A stretch of 57,991 nucleotides of DNA from Bacteroides sp. 43_108 (GTDB lineage: Bacteria > Bacteroidota > Bacteroidia > Bacteroidales > Bacteroidaceae), in contig MNQS01000128.1 of assembly GCA_001915545.1 (NCBI GenBank), positions 1-57,991 on the forward strand. Direction: 5' to 3'. Made by a program: the position numbers and the translations under genes. This document shows, piece after piece, positions 25,583 through 34,656 of this stretch. Numbering within the stretch: position 1 is the stretch's first letter; the number at the start of each line of letters is the position of its first letter. Below the pieces are notes generated by a model that was given only the letters and a program-made list of their open reading frames with translations, was not told the DNA's origin and made no database searches.

Positions 25583-26524
25583 TTATTTTAGTATCTCTTT
25601 AACTACTTGTTTTATTCTTATGCACATGTCACAAAGCCATGCACAGCCTCTATTCCAATTATCTTTGTCATTCATATCTCCCATAGAATGAAGGACTAAG
25701 AAACGACTTGACTTTTTGTTATCATTCAAACGCCATTCGATTTCATTTTGGTCTGATATACCTAAAATCTTGGTGACAAGTTCTTCATTAGCCTTGAATT
25801 TTGCAATAATTTCTTTGTCTTCGTGAACATACAATCCTGCAGATAGACTGTTATTTTTAGTATTCAATGTCATGCAAAGATGATATGCGGATGACCCCAT
25901 CCCAAGGTCATACCAATGCTGAGCTTGCGGCTTTCGTAATTTGAAATTCTTCATAAAAGCAGAATATTTGGGAGCTTCATTGTTGAATTGTTCCCAAAAA
26001 GCGAGTTGCAGACTTTCAGTTTCCGAAAGTCCAGCAGTCTTTTTCATAGCCTTTGCCCAATTATTGGGGCGTTCTACGATATTGAACTTAGGAGCTGGTT
26101 CAGAATCGTTGATTTTCCATAATTCAATCTCTATTAGGAAAAACTCAAATTTGTCATCTGTATGTTGATTCAGCCATTCTATGGCTTGTTTATGCTCGTC
26201 ACGTGCTTTCTTGACAATCCAAATAATCACCTCCGCATCTTTACCCGAAGCATACGTAATAATCTTACCCAAATGGTCGTGATTAGTTTCTTCCAGTTGG
26301 TTCTCTATGATAATTCGCCGCCCTGTCCCTTCCTCTGTAGCGTACAGGTCAACACTAAAATCGCCTACATTGGATTCCTGTTCTTCGACAACTATATCTA
26401 TGCCCACCGCTTCACTAAGAATCTCTAAATTTTCTTCTTTGGCCAGCCAAGGAGTGAAATCCTTAGCTTCGTGCTTCCAAACAGAGCGGAGGTCTGTTAC
26501 TTGTTCTAATTTGCCTAACTTCAT
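25583..26524 (-). CDS. DUF4268-like protein with nuclease-like core
   Basis: This 313-residue protein has in its first 110 residues a pattern of the PD-(D/E)XK kind: VGDFSVDLYA (D59), then RRIIIENQLEETNHDHLGK (E74 and Q76), a form seen in NucS-like and DUF4268 proteins. The second half begins near residue 155 (NWAKAMKKTAGLSETESLQLAFWEQF) and matches the DUF4268 type. It may be a nuclease that checks or degrades invading DNA. It is encoded between the GIY-YIG-like gene and hsdM, 2 bases from hsdM, so it is co-expressed with the type I enzyme. Such extra nucleases in type I operons are known in Bacteroidetes but their task is unclear. Confidence 0.7.
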   Translation of the reverse strand: MKLGKLEQVTDLRSVWKHEAKDFTPWLAKEENLEILSEAVGIDIVVEEQESNVGDFSVDLYATEEGTGRRIIIENQLEETNHDHLGKIITYASGKDAEVIIWIVKKARDEHKQAIEWLNQHTDDKFEFFLIEIELWKINDSEPAPKFNIVERPNNWAKAMKKTAGLSETESLQLAFWEQFNNEAPKYSAFMKNFKLRKPQAQHWYDLGMGSSAYHLCMTLNTKNNSLSAGLYVHEDKEIIAKFKANEELVTKILGISDQNEIEWRLNDNKKSSRFLVLHSMGDMNDKDNWNRGCAWLCDMCIRIKQVVKEILK

Positions 26525-26541
26525 TGTTGAGATTTTATTGG

Positions 26542-27084
26542 TTACAACCGTTTCATTTTCTTACAACCATACAGCTCTATATCTTTGTTCTCCGTACAAT
26601 GAGAGCATATTACATCTGGCACAATATGGGATGGTGCATTTATGGGTTGACGTGCCCACATGGATTCACCATCTATTTTCCACCACTCGTTAATTACATA
26701 TACATTTTGGCTTGAATAATAGAAATTTGTTGCATTAAGTAGATTCTGCTCTCCAAGCTCTTCAGCCAAATATGCTGTAATAGTCTTTTCTACTAACATT
26801 ATTTGGCTTCTTGTAGGATGTTTGATGTTGGATATACGACCTACATAAATTGAGTTCAAACGCTCTTTTATCTCGGCGATATGGTGCCCTTTATCACAAA
26901 GTCTTTTATATACGTTCCGTGTGGATTCCCCGCAATAATAGACTTCACGTGACTTTGCGTATTTTAATTTGCCATGTAGTAAATATAAAGAACACTTGAA
27001 TGATTGTTCTTTTTCCCATAATCTTTCTTCCTCTGAAGTAGTAAATGGGCCATACCACTTTACAAGAAAAACATTTTCGTCCAT
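26542..27084 (-). CDS. GIY-YIG-like nuclease-fold protein
   Basis: This is a 180-residue protein with a GIY-YIG-like pattern: CSLYLLHGK (about 31-39) in place of GIY, VYYCGES (about 48-54) in place of YIG, R61 after it, His pairs at 67-68 and E100 in a helix, which could be the metal-binding Glu. A C-terminal CSHC...YGCKK stretch may bind zinc. It lies 3 bases after hsdR and 17 bases before the DUF4268-like gene in the type I operon. Function is not established; it could act on DNA or serve as an anti-phage accessory. Confidence 0.65.
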   Translation of the reverse strand: MDENVFLVKWYGPFTTSEEERLWEKEQSFKCSLYLLHGKLKYAKSREVYYCGESTRNVYKRLCDKGHHIAEIKERLNSIYVGRISNIKHPTRSQIMLVEKTITAYLAEELGEQNLLNATNFYYSSQNVYVINEWWKIDGESMWARQPINAPSHIVPDVICSHCTENKDIELYGCKKMKRL

Positions 27085-27087
27085 AAT

Positions 27088-29913
27088 TTAATCCCAACTA
27101 AAAGTTCTGATAATACTGCGCAACCTATCCATTATCCTTGTCAAAGCCTTTCGTGTCTTAATCAGTCCGAGGTGCTTCTCTTTGAGAGCCTTTTGTATGA
27201 TTTCCGGCTGCTCTTTTTGCAGGTAGTCATATTCTTTCAAGTAATGGTCGAGTACATCAGAAGAAAGTCCCTCGTCCTGTGCCAAAGAGTTCACGGCCTT
27301 TTCGCGCTCGGTCGTGATATAGTTATTCAATCGTTCTTCCAGTTCACTTGTACCGTCCGCCTTTTGCCGCTGCATCATGAAGTTCTCCTTATCATCATCC
27401 ACATTCTTTTGGATGAAGCCGTCAATGAGTTTCGCCTTGTTACGCATTTCGGCATCCTTTATCATCGTGTCAATGATGTTCTTGCGCCGCTCTGCATAGT
27501 CATTGCTATACGGGTCAAGGTTGGCAATCAGTTCAAGGATATAAGCTACATTGATAATGTCGCTGTGCAGGAGTTCAAGGCAGAAATCCACATCCTCCAA
27601 CCTTTCATCACCCGGCGTTTCATCATTCCACGGCTTGGTGGGTGAAACAGTGTCAACTAAGATAAACGTATCGTGAATATCAAGGTACTTGCTTCGGAAG
27701 TCCATGAACTGCTGTTCGGTCATGCCGAGGTCGTCCGCATCATCGCTGTAATCCTCGTATATCTGAATTTCTGCATGTTTACGAATAATGTCGCGGAAAG
27801 CCAGCACAAAGTCTTTCTTGTCCTTTTCACTCTGCAATAGGTCTATGCTGCTTGGCTCCGGGTATTTCTGCAAAAAGTCAGTTGCCAACTGCTGGTATTC
27901 CTTTTTTACTTCCTCAAACGGAGGACGTACTATTTCTTCGGGATTGTTGGAGTTGCTGAAAAGCCTGATGGCCGTATCAACATTGCTTTTCAAATCACGG
28001 AAGCATATAATTTTACCGAAACGCTTTTTCTCATTCAGCACACGATTAGTACGGCTGAATGCTTGCAGTAATCCGTGATACTCCAAGTTCTTATCCACAT
28101 AGAGCGTATTGAGCTTTTTGCTGTCAAAGCCCGTAAGGAACATACCCACGACAAGGCAGAGGTCAAGCGGTTTCATATCCGCCCGTTTCTTTTTCATGCG
28201 TAGGTTGATGTCATCGTAGTAGGCGCGGAAATTCTCGGTCGTGAACGCTGTGCCGAACATTTCATTGTAGTCATCCATGATGGCTTGCAGTTCGTCCGCC
28301 TCGCCTGTGCTTTCGCTGACATACTGCCCCGTATTCATTCCCGTCTGTCCATCGTCCTGGCTGCTGTTGGCAGCGTATGTAAATACTGCGCCGATACGGA
28401 TTTTCGGCTTCAACGACTTGAATATCTTGTAATAGCGGATAAGCATCGGTACGGATTGCACGGCAAACAGAGCATCAAACTCACCGTCAAAGGTTGACTT
28501 ATTGAAATTATTAAGGATGAATTTGGCTATCTCCTCCATGCGGTTGGCATTGCCCTTTTCCACTTCTTCGCTTCCGTGATAATACTCCACAAGAAAGCCC
28601 AGCACGTTTTCATCGGCTATGGCATCCTTGATAAGGTATTGGTGCAGGCAGTTGCCGAATATCTCTTTGGTAGTATGCCCGTTAATGGCATTCTCCGTGA
28701 AAATGGGCGTACCCGTGAAGCCGAACACTTGGGCGTTGTCAAAGAACTTCATGATGCGCTTGTGACTTTCTCCGAAGTGGCTTCTGTGGCACTCATCGAA
28801 TATCATCACGATACGGGAGTGGCGTATGGCTTCAATCTTGTTGCTGTACCACGTCTTGCTGACTGCGGCGTTGAGTTTCTGAATGGTAGTGATGATTATC
28901 TTGGAATTGCTGTGCAACCGTTTCACCAACTCGTCCGTATTGTCCGTGCCGTCCACCGCACCCGGCTCAAAGGCTTCATATTCCGATTGGGTTTGGGTGT
29001 CGAGGTCGTGGCGGTCAACCACGAACATCACCTTATCCACATCATCCAGTTCGGAAACAAGCTGTGCCGCCTTGAATGAAGTCAATGTCTTTCCGGCTCC
29101 TGTTGTATGCCATATATAGCCGTTGTCGTTGGAGTTCTTCACCTTATCCAATATCTTCTCTACAGCATAGAACTGGTACGGACGAAGCACCATCAAGCAT
29201 TTGTCGCCCTCATGCAGCACGATGTATTTGCCTATGATTTTGCCGAGCGTACATTTCTCCAAGAATGCAGCAGCAAACTTATCCATTTCATTGAACGGCA
29301 CATTGGCTGCGTCCGTCCAGTTGAACGTGAACTTATAGCCTCCGTTTGGATTGTTGGCGAAATAGCGTGTATTGACACCGTTGGAAATCACGAACAGTTG
29401 AATGTAATCAAACAGACCGTGATAAGAAGTTTTGTGATAGCGTTGGATTTGGTCGTATGCTACTCTCAACTCTACACCCCGGCGTTTCAATTCAATCTGT
29501 ACCAAAGGCAGGCCGTTTATAAGAATGGTCACATCGTAGCGGCATTTCTTTCGGCCTTCCACCGTGATTTGGTTGGAAACCTGAAATTCGTTCTGGCACC
29601 ACTGTTGACGGTTAAGGAACTCCACCCAGATGCGTTTGCCGTCTGCCGTGTCAAGCGGATAAAGGTCGCGGAGCTTCTTCGCCTTTTCAAAGCGGATGCC
29701 TCCCTCAAGGTAGATGAGTATCTTGTCAAATTCCTCATCTGTAAATTCGGTACGACCATGCTCTGCCAATCGCTTACGGTTATGTATCTCCAACTGCCGC
29801 TTGAAATTGGCTTGAAGATTCTCTTCCTCGGCAATCTGGACATATTCATAATCCATTTGCTGGAGCGTGGCGATAAGTCCGGCTTCCAATGCCGCTTCAC
29901 TTTGTATAGACAT
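27088..29913 (-). CDS. hsdR: HsdR, type I restriction endonuclease subunit
   Basis: This 941-residue HsdR translocates and cuts DNA when HsdS meets an unmethylated site. The N-terminal nuclease domain has D127, E141 and K143 (YDVTILINGLPLVQIELKRRG region). The motor follows: Walker A WHTTGAGKTLTSF at about 268-280, Walker B IFDECHRSHFG at about 371-381, TGTPIF soon after, and motif VI in the LLQAFSRTNRV stretch. A helical C-terminal region should bind HsdM and HsdS. All key residues are present, so the enzyme is likely active. It is the second gene of the operon, after the XRE gene. Confidence 0.93.
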   Translation of the reverse strand: MSIQSEAALEAGLIATLQQMDYEYVQIAEEENLQANFKRQLEIHNRKRLAEHGRTEFTDEEFDKILIYLEGGIRFEKAKKLRDLYPLDTADGKRIWVEFLNRQQWCQNEFQVSNQITVEGRKKCRYDVTILINGLPLVQIELKRRGVELRVAYDQIQRYHKTSYHGLFDYIQLFVISNGVNTRYFANNPNGGYKFTFNWTDAANVPFNEMDKFAAAFLEKCTLGKIIGKYIVLHEGDKCLMVLRPYQFYAVEKILDKVKNSNDNGYIWHTTGAGKTLTSFKAAQLVSELDDVDKVMFVVDRHDLDTQTQSEYEAFEPGAVDGTDNTDELVKRLHSNSKIIITTIQKLNAAVSKTWYSNKIEAIRHSRIVMIFDECHRSHFGESHKRIMKFFDNAQVFGFTGTPIFTENAINGHTTKEIFGNCLHQYLIKDAIADENVLGFLVEYYHGSEEVEKGNANRMEEIAKFILNNFNKSTFDGEFDALFAVQSVPMLIRYYKIFKSLKPKIRIGAVFTYAANSSQDDGQTGMNTGQYVSESTGEADELQAIMDDYNEMFGTAFTTENFRAYYDDINLRMKKKRADMKPLDLCLVVGMFLTGFDSKKLNTLYVDKNLEYHGLLQAFSRTNRVLNEKKRFGKIICFRDLKSNVDTAIRLFSNSNNPEEIVRPPFEEVKKEYQQLATDFLQKYPEPSSIDLLQSEKDKKDFVLAFRDIIRKHAEIQIYEDYSDDADDLGMTEQQFMDFRSKYLDIHDTFILVDTVSPTKPWNDETPGDERLEDVDFCLELLHSDIINVAYILELIANLDPYSNDYAERRKNIIDTMIKDAEMRNKAKLIDGFIQKNVDDDKENFMMQRQKADGTSELEERLNNYITTEREKAVNSLAQDEGLSSDVLDHYLKEYDYLQKEQPEIIQKALKEKHLGLIKTRKALTRIMDRLRSIIRTFSWD

Positions 29914-29936
29914 ATTCCTGTTCTGCCTTTTATGCG

Positions 29937-30236
29937 TTACTCATTATCGTTCAGACTTCTGATAATCTCAATGCCCAATGCGTTTTCTATCTTGCAAATG
30001 GTTTCCAACGACATATTCTTTTTGCCTTTCAGCACTTTGGATATGTATTGCTGGGTGCAGTTCATCTTTTCGGCAAGCATCTGTTGCGTCAAGCCGAGTT
30101 CCGTCATCCGTTTTGACATGGCGGCGGCAATCAACTGCGAGTATTCCGCCCAATCCTTTTTATCCTGTTTCACATCAGTTTCCTGCCTTACGGCTTCCAT
30201 AGCCATACGAGGCATTTTATCTGTCGTTGTATTCAT
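29937..30236 (-). CDS. XRE-family regulator of the type I operon
   Basis: This 99-residue helix-turn-helix protein has its DNA-binding domain at about residues 45-95: LGLTQQMLAEKMNCTQQYIS as the two recognition helices, followed by KGKKNMSLETICKIENALGI, the typical XRE ending. It is the first gene of the leftward type I restriction operon, 23 bases before hsdR, and is likely to control that promoter. It resembles HigA/HipB-type antitoxin domains, but no toxin gene adjoins it. Confidence 0.8.
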   Translation of the reverse strand: MNTTTDKMPRMAMEAVRQETDVKQDKKDWAEYSQLIAAAMSKRMTELGLTQQMLAEKMNCTQQYISKVLKGKKNMSLETICKIENALGIEIIRSLNDNE

Positions 30237-30264
30237 TGAAAGATTACCTTATCTTGTCTGGATG

Positions 30265-30272
30265 CAAAGGTA
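30265..30272 (-). promoter_or_regulatory. -7 box of the type I restriction operon
   Basis: On the minus strand TACCTTTG (TAnnTTTG) lies 28 bases upstream of the XRE start codon. A TTGTG at 30293-30297, about 20 bases further up, could serve as the -33 element, though it is not a perfect TTTG. Confidence 0.5.
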
Positions 30273-30352
30273 ATACAATTATCCGAGAAAGCACAACCAA
30301 CGAGTTGTGTTTTTTTGAAAAAATGTTTCTACCACTGCAAATTTGAACTTTA

Positions 30353-30381
30353 TAGGGGGTCGATAAATCATCGACCCCCTA
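30353..30381 (-). terminator. Strong hairpin between integrase genes and type I operon
   Basis: TAGGGGGTCGAT (30353-30364) pairs perfectly with ATCGACCCCCTA (30370-30381) around a 5-base loop. It lies downstream of the leftward integrase pair and upstream of the promoter for the restriction operon, so it probably stops integrase transcripts from running into hsdR. A clear U-tract is missing. Confidence 0.6.
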
Positions 30382-30443
30382 AACAACAATTCAAATACAG
30401 GAGGATGTCATTTCAACAACCCCCAGTTTGACTATCATTCAAC

Positions 30444-31601
30444 TTAGAACACGCCATTGGTAAGGCTCATAGCTTCTACCTTTTTCTCCATATTCACCTT
30501 TGCGTAAACCTGCGTGGATGCGATGCTCCCATGTCCCAAAATCTTGCTGACCGAGTAAAGTTCCGCACCTGCCGTTATCGCCAACGTTGCCGCCGAATGG
30601 CGGCTGCTGTGATAGGTAAAGTCCTTTTCTATCCCTGCCTTGTTTTTGATGCGGCGCAAGTACTTCGCCACGTTGTCGGGCTTCTTCACCAACGGAAAGA
30701 TGATACCATCCTCCCCGTTTTCGGGTCGTGGCGGAAGCAAGGACAGAGCCAGCGCATTAAGCGGCACAGCAACAGGCCGTTTGGTCTTGTGCTGAATGAC
30801 CGACACCGTTTGTACACCGTTTACGTCCTTAATGTCGCTCCACCGCAACCGTTGCATGTCGCCGAGCCTAAGCCCCGTCATGCAGGAAAAACCAAAAGCC
30901 CTCTGCACAACTTCTTCCATAAAGGTTTGCGGCTCTACGGCAAGAAAGCGTTTCAATTCGTCCGCTGTAAGGTATTCACGGTGCTTGTTCGGCGCATGGA
31001 AATGTTCCTCCCTCGTAAGTTCCTGAACGGGATTGAAAGCCATCAGTCCGTCACGCACGGCTTTGTTGAAAATAGCCTTTACCGTTTCTTCAAACAGCAC
31101 GAGGGTGTAAGCCGCCAACTTGCCACCATTTGCCTTTATCTGCTTTCTGTTGCGGTAATTGCGCATATATCCGAACAGTCCGCTTACCAAATCCCTATCA
31201 ACGTCTTTCAGCAGGACATCCGTTTTCTTGGCTCGTTTCAAATAAGTCTCAATCCGTCTGCGCACGACATCCTTGTGTTGTATCATCTTTTTACAGTTAC
31301 CGTTCAGCATGGCACATTGCACATAATCACTGCACCACTGGAGCCAGGTCATGGACTTGGCCGCTTCGTTTTCTTCCCTCTTTTTCTTCTTCGCGAAAGA
31401 CGGAGGGGTGAGGATGCGCTGCGCCCGTATCTCTTGCGCCTTTCGGTAGGTCTGCCCGTTGAGCATCCTTGCGTTCGGAGCGTCATCGGGTACAAGGTAC
31501 AGATGCAGGTTCTCTCTTTTGCGGAAGCCCGTTTCGTAGTATTCCAGATACAAGCTGCGGTTTCCGGCTGTCAACATTCTCACTTTGATTTCTACTTTCA
31601 T
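30444..31601 (-). CDS. Tyrosine integrase, second of pair (element A)
   Basis: This 385-residue tyrosine recombinase has an N-terminal arm-binding region and core-binding domain (about 1-215), then a catalytic domain with Arg in CMTGLRLGDM, His/Arg in YHSSRHSAAT, His in ILGHGSIA and Tyr in QVYAKV. All four classes of catalytic residue are present. It begins 20 bases after its partner's stop, on the same strand, and the two share the same domain plan but are clearly different in sequence. Two tandem integrases are a feature of some Bacteroidales mobilizable elements; both may be needed for integration and excision. It lies about 1.4 kb from the right end of the element. Confidence 0.88.
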   Translation of the reverse strand: MKVEIKVRMLTAGNRSLYLEYYETGFRKRENLHLYLVPDDAPNARMLNGQTYRKAQEIRAQRILTPPSFAKKKKREENEAAKSMTWLQWCSDYVQCAMLNGNCKKMIQHKDVVRRRIETYLKRAKKTDVLLKDVDRDLVSGLFGYMRNYRNRKQIKANGGKLAAYTLVLFEETVKAIFNKAVRDGLMAFNPVQELTREEHFHAPNKHREYLTADELKRFLAVEPQTFMEEVVQRAFGFSCMTGLRLGDMQRLRWSDIKDVNGVQTVSVIQHKTKRPVAVPLNALALSLLPPRPENGEDGIIFPLVKKPDNVAKYLRRIKNKAGIEKDFTYHSSRHSAATLAITAGAELYSVSKILGHGSIASTQVYAKVNMEKKVEAMSLTNGVF

Positions 31602-31621
31602 AAAATTCTTCTTTTAATCAG

Positions 31622-32785
31622 TTATACAAACATATTGTTTACGAGGTTCATCGTCTCGATTTTCTTCTTATCCACTATCTTGGCATAGACTTCGGTCATG
31701 CGGATGCTACGGTGTCCGAGTATCTTGCTCACCGTGTAAAGGTCTGCGCCGAGGGTCAGCAACATGGTCGCCGCCGTATGCCTGCTGCAATGGTAGGTGA
31801 TGTGCTTCTGTATTCCGGCCATCTGCATCCATTCGCCCAACACCACTTCCACTGTGGTAGAAGTGATGCGTAACTGGTGAAATACCCTTTCTTCGTCCTT
31901 TGACTTTCGGGGCATCCATTTCAAAGCTTCGTTGGAGAGCGGTATCGTCACCGTGTTCTTGGTTTTCACCTGCTGATGCTCGATGTAGAGCGTCTTTCCG
32001 TCCGCCGCCTTGTGTATCTCGCTCCATTTCAAGGTCATCATGTCGCTGTACCGTAACCCGGTGAAACAGGAAAACAGAAATGCCTTTTTCACAATGTCGT
32101 AGCGGCACGGCGTGGCCATCAGTTGGCGAAGTTCCTCAATTGTCAAGAACTCACGCATGGCGTTCAACTTCTGCGGCTTTTCCTTTGTTTCCAACAGTTT
32201 GAATGGATTGCGGTCTATTAGTCCTTCGCTTACGGCCTTGTTTAACGCGGCGGCAAGGCGATTCATGAATATTCGGCAAGTGGTACTGCTCAATGTCTTT
32301 TTGCCTTGGTTGAACGTGCATGTTTTCAGAAAGGCGATGAAGCCCTTGCAGAAATCCTTGTCAACCTCTTTTAGGGTGAGGCTTGGTTTGCCTATATATA
32401 ATAGGTATTGTTCCACCCTTGCCTGCGCGTTCCGCTTCGATCTCATGCTGGCCGGACTTAGGCCGTTTTCCTCGGCAGTGTACTTCGCCACCCATGCGCT
32501 GAGCGTCATCCTTGCCTTTTTTACGTCCTCCCAGTTCACAAGACCCTTTTCCTGAATGTCGAGGATGCGTTGCGCCTTAATTTGCTCGGCCAGCTTGCGC
32601 GTGTTCCTGTTCTGCAACCTTGCGGCGGCATCCGTTTCAGGCACGAGGTAGAGTTTCAGGCCCTCTTTCTTCCTTGCGCCACGGTAGTACATGTCGAGGT
32701 ACAGGCTTACATTGCCGTCGTTGAGCCTCTTCTCGCGTATGCGGACAGGCTCCTTAATTTTGATTTCTTTCTTCTTTCGTCCCAT
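31622..32785 (-). CDS. Tyrosine integrase, first of pair (element A)
   Basis: This 387-residue tyrosine recombinase has an N-terminal arm-binding segment (charged KKKEIKIKEPVRIREKRL followed by a beta pattern), a core-binding domain at about 110-215, and a catalytic domain with Arg in CFTGLRYSDM, His/Arg in YHCSRHTAAT, His in ILGHRSIR and Tyr in EVYAKI. It is the promoter-proximal gene of the pair, and its leader overlaps the CGGGACAAAA arm repeats, so integrase binding could shut down its own promoter. Its counterpart in element B (40697-41872) is similar in length and motifs. It probably catalyses strand exchange at the CTGGTGG core. Confidence 0.9.
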   Translation of the reverse strand: MGRKKKEIKIKEPVRIREKRLNDGNVSLYLDMYYRGARKKEGLKLYLVPETDAAARLQNRNTRKLAEQIKAQRILDIQEKGLVNWEDVKKARMTLSAWVAKYTAEENGLSPASMRSKRNAQARVEQYLLYIGKPSLTLKEVDKDFCKGFIAFLKTCTFNQGKKTLSSTTCRIFMNRLAAALNKAVSEGLIDRNPFKLLETKEKPQKLNAMREFLTIEELRQLMATPCRYDIVKKAFLFSCFTGLRYSDMMTLKWSEIHKAADGKTLYIEHQQVKTKNTVTIPLSNEALKWMPRKSKDEERVFHQLRITSTTVEVVLGEWMQMAGIQKHITYHCSRHTAATMLLTLGADLYTVSKILGHRSIRMTEVYAKIVDKKKIETMNLVNNMFV

Positions 32786-33040
32786 TTTCTTTTCTGTGTT
32801 ATCCGATTTTTGGATTTGTTACTATATTGTTTATCAGTCACTTGCAAGCGTTACAAAGATAATTCACGGCGGGACAAAAACGGGACAAAAAGCGTGCTTT
32901 TATATCCCAAATTAGGCAAATATAACTATCCAATCAAAAAACGGCCTCTATTCATAACTAACTATAAATCAGTGATATTTGTCAGATTATGTTAGATATG
33001 TTTTCCTATGGTTTTACCCATCTGGAGTAATTGGTGGTTA
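32786..33040 (-). repeat. Right end of element A with arm repeats and integrase promoter
   Basis: CGGGACAAAA occurs at 32870-32879 and 32881-32890, the same tandem pair (11-bp spacing, same orientation) as at the left end. On the minus strand TATCTTTG (plus 32854-32861) fits a -7 box for the integrase operon. The end sequence TTGGTGGTTACTGGTGG precedes the traJ junction. There is no gene here. Confidence 0.65.
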
Positions 33041-33751
33041 CTGGTGGATATTGCAGATGTGTATGGCTCTTGCAGCACTTTTCTCCATCATTGTAGCAGC
33101 AGGAATGGCTTACAAGATGATGGTGAAACATGAACCGCTTGACATCATGAAGCTGTTCAAGCCGCTTGTTATCAGCATCATCCTTTGTTGGTGGTACCCA
33201 CCTGCAGATACTGGCATGACAAATAGCGGAAGCAGCTGGTGTGTTCTGGACTTTCTTTCCTACATTCCTAACTGCATAGGCTCTTATACTCATGACCTAT
33301 ATGAGGCTGAATCTACTCAGATTGAGGATAAGTTTGCAGAAGTCCAGGAACTCATCTATACAAGAGATACCATGTACACAGCTCTTCAGGCACAGGCTGA
33401 TGTAGCTCACACTGGTACTTCAGACCCCAATCTTATTGAAAGTACAATGGAACAGGCTGGTGTCGATGAAGTGACGAACATGGAACAGGATGCTTCAAAG
33501 CTATGGTTCACGTCTCTTACTGCTGGAGCTGTTGTAGGCATCGATAAGATTATCATGCTGATTGCCTTAATAGTGTTCCGTATCGGTTGGTGGGCTACCA
33601 TCTACTGCCAGCAGATCCTTTTAGGTATGCTAACGATATTCGGGCCTATTCAATGGGCGTTTTCGCTACTCCCAAAATGGGAAGGTGCTTGGGCGAAATG
33701 GCTTATACGCTACCTCACAGTCCATTTCTATGGAGCTTGTCTATACTTCGT
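33041..33751 (+). pseudogene. traJ: traJ, middle piece (of three)
   Basis: This is the central part of TraJ, in frame from WWILQMCMALAALF at 33042 to GACLYFV at 33751. It has several membrane segments: ALAALFSIIVAAGMAY near the start, LVISIILCWWYPP, then a long soluble loop, and IIMLIALIVFRIGWW plus QILLGMLTIFGPIQW. Element A lies on its left and element B on its right. Codons after 33751 in this frame belong to element B. The ATG at 32979 is inside element A and is not a real start. Confidence 0.9.
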
Positions 33752-34295
33752 GGGCTTGTATTATATTGTATCTAATTGTAAATCAGTATATATACATTAT
33801 ACAAAACACAGCGCGTAACAAATGTGCAACAAAAATCAGAAGAATTGTTGCGCATGATTCCGGGACAATTTAACATATTGGAAAAAATCAGACTTCAAAG
33901 TATGAATGTTAAATCTTCGCTTCCCGTCTTGTACATCGAACTGGCATTGAGGGATGCCACAACCGCCATAAATGCGACAACAATTTGCTTGTACAATGCG
34001 ACATACCAGTTTCCAGTAAGGTTAAACAATTCTTGCCACTCCAAAGACCTTTATATGAACGCTGAAAGCTGAAATACGATTGGGAATGCGTCAACAGGCA
34101 ACCTGCCACAATAGCCATAACAAGCGACATCAGAGAGGTTGCCACTTTGTTCGGATAACAGATTGGAATACATTGATATGCAGATAGTTAATGTCTAAAA
34201 AGCCTCTTGTTTTCAGATTCTTTTCGCTTTAACTTTGCACTGACCAAGCTAATGGACGGCAACGAAAACAAAGATAATTCTAATAGAAAACGATT
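33752..34295 (+). repeat. Left end of element B, gene-free with arm-type repeats
   Basis: GTAACAAAT at 33815-33823 and GCAACAAAA at 33826-33834 form an 11-bp-phased pair; an inverted copy ATTGTTGCGC lies at 33844-33853. Further GCGACAACAATTTG and TTGTACAATGCGAC words at about 33975-34004 recall the left end of element A. No credible gene is present up to the HTH gene at 34296. Confidence 0.6.
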
Positions 34296-34631
34296 ATGTG
34301 TACAACAGAACAGAAACCGAACGAAACCGCCTTGCTCCGAAAAGCGGTGGACGGTCTTAAACAGGAGATAGAGAAAGTAAAGAGCGTGGTCTATGCCTCA
34401 AAGGAAGTGCTTAATCTGGAGGAAGCGGCAATGTTCCTCGGCATATCCAAAAGCTCGCTTTACAAGATGACACACAACCATGTCATTCCCTACTTTAGAC
34501 CCAATAACAAAATGGTGTATTTCGAGAAGTCGGAGTTGCTGAAATGGTTGCGGCAGAACCCCATCGCTTCGCAAGCGCAGATTTCAGAGGAAGCCAACGC
34601 CATCATGCGCAATCTTGCAAGAAAAGAATGA
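34296..34631 (+). CDS. Excisionase-like helix-turn-helix protein
   Basis: This 111-residue protein is a close relative of the first gene of element A. The N-terminal coiled coil (about 12-35) is followed by LNLEEAAMFLGISKSSLYKM and the wing PYFRPNNKMVYFEKSELLKWL, a MerR/excisionase fold. It is the first gene of element B and lies 25 bases before a second protein of the same type. It likely binds the attachment region and favours excision, or controls the mobilization genes. Confidence 0.8.
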   Translation: MCTTEQKPNETALLRKAVDGLKQEIEKVKSVVYASKEVLNLEEAAMFLGISKSSLYKMTHNHVIPYFRPNNKMVYFEKSELLKWLRQNPIASQAQISEEANAIMRNLARKE

Positions 34632-34656
34632 TTGACCAATCGCTAAAGAACACCGT

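Larger units (their letters stand above)
12446..33047. mobile_element. Element A, integrated in traJ, about 20.6 kb
   Basis: The borders are set by the 7-bp direct repeat CTGGTGG, at which the two traJ pieces join in frame. CGGGACAAAA pairs spaced 11 bp apart lie at both ends (12540-12560 and 32870-32890), in the same orientation, as arm-type integrase sites would. The content is an excisionase-like protein, mobA/mobB/mobC-like mobilization genes, an invertible hsdS locus with its own recombinase, a type I restriction operon, a TIR-like/membrane pair, and two tandem tyrosine integrases next to the right end. There are no transfer-channel genes, so it needs a helper element, which fits an integrative mobilizable element. 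Confidence 0.88.

Noticed and set aside
29107..30273. Rightward open frame (388 codons) opposite hsdR and the XRE gene
   Set aside because: It is antisense to hsdR and XRE, which both have clear motifs. It is a shadow.
30531..31688. Rightward open frame (385 codons) opposite an integrase
   Set aside because: The integrase on the other strand has all catalytic residues, and this frame has none of any family.
32979..33040. ATG at 32979 as the start of a complete protein
   Set aside because: The first 21 codons lie in element A. The real coding sequence is the middle of traJ, entering at WWILQM.
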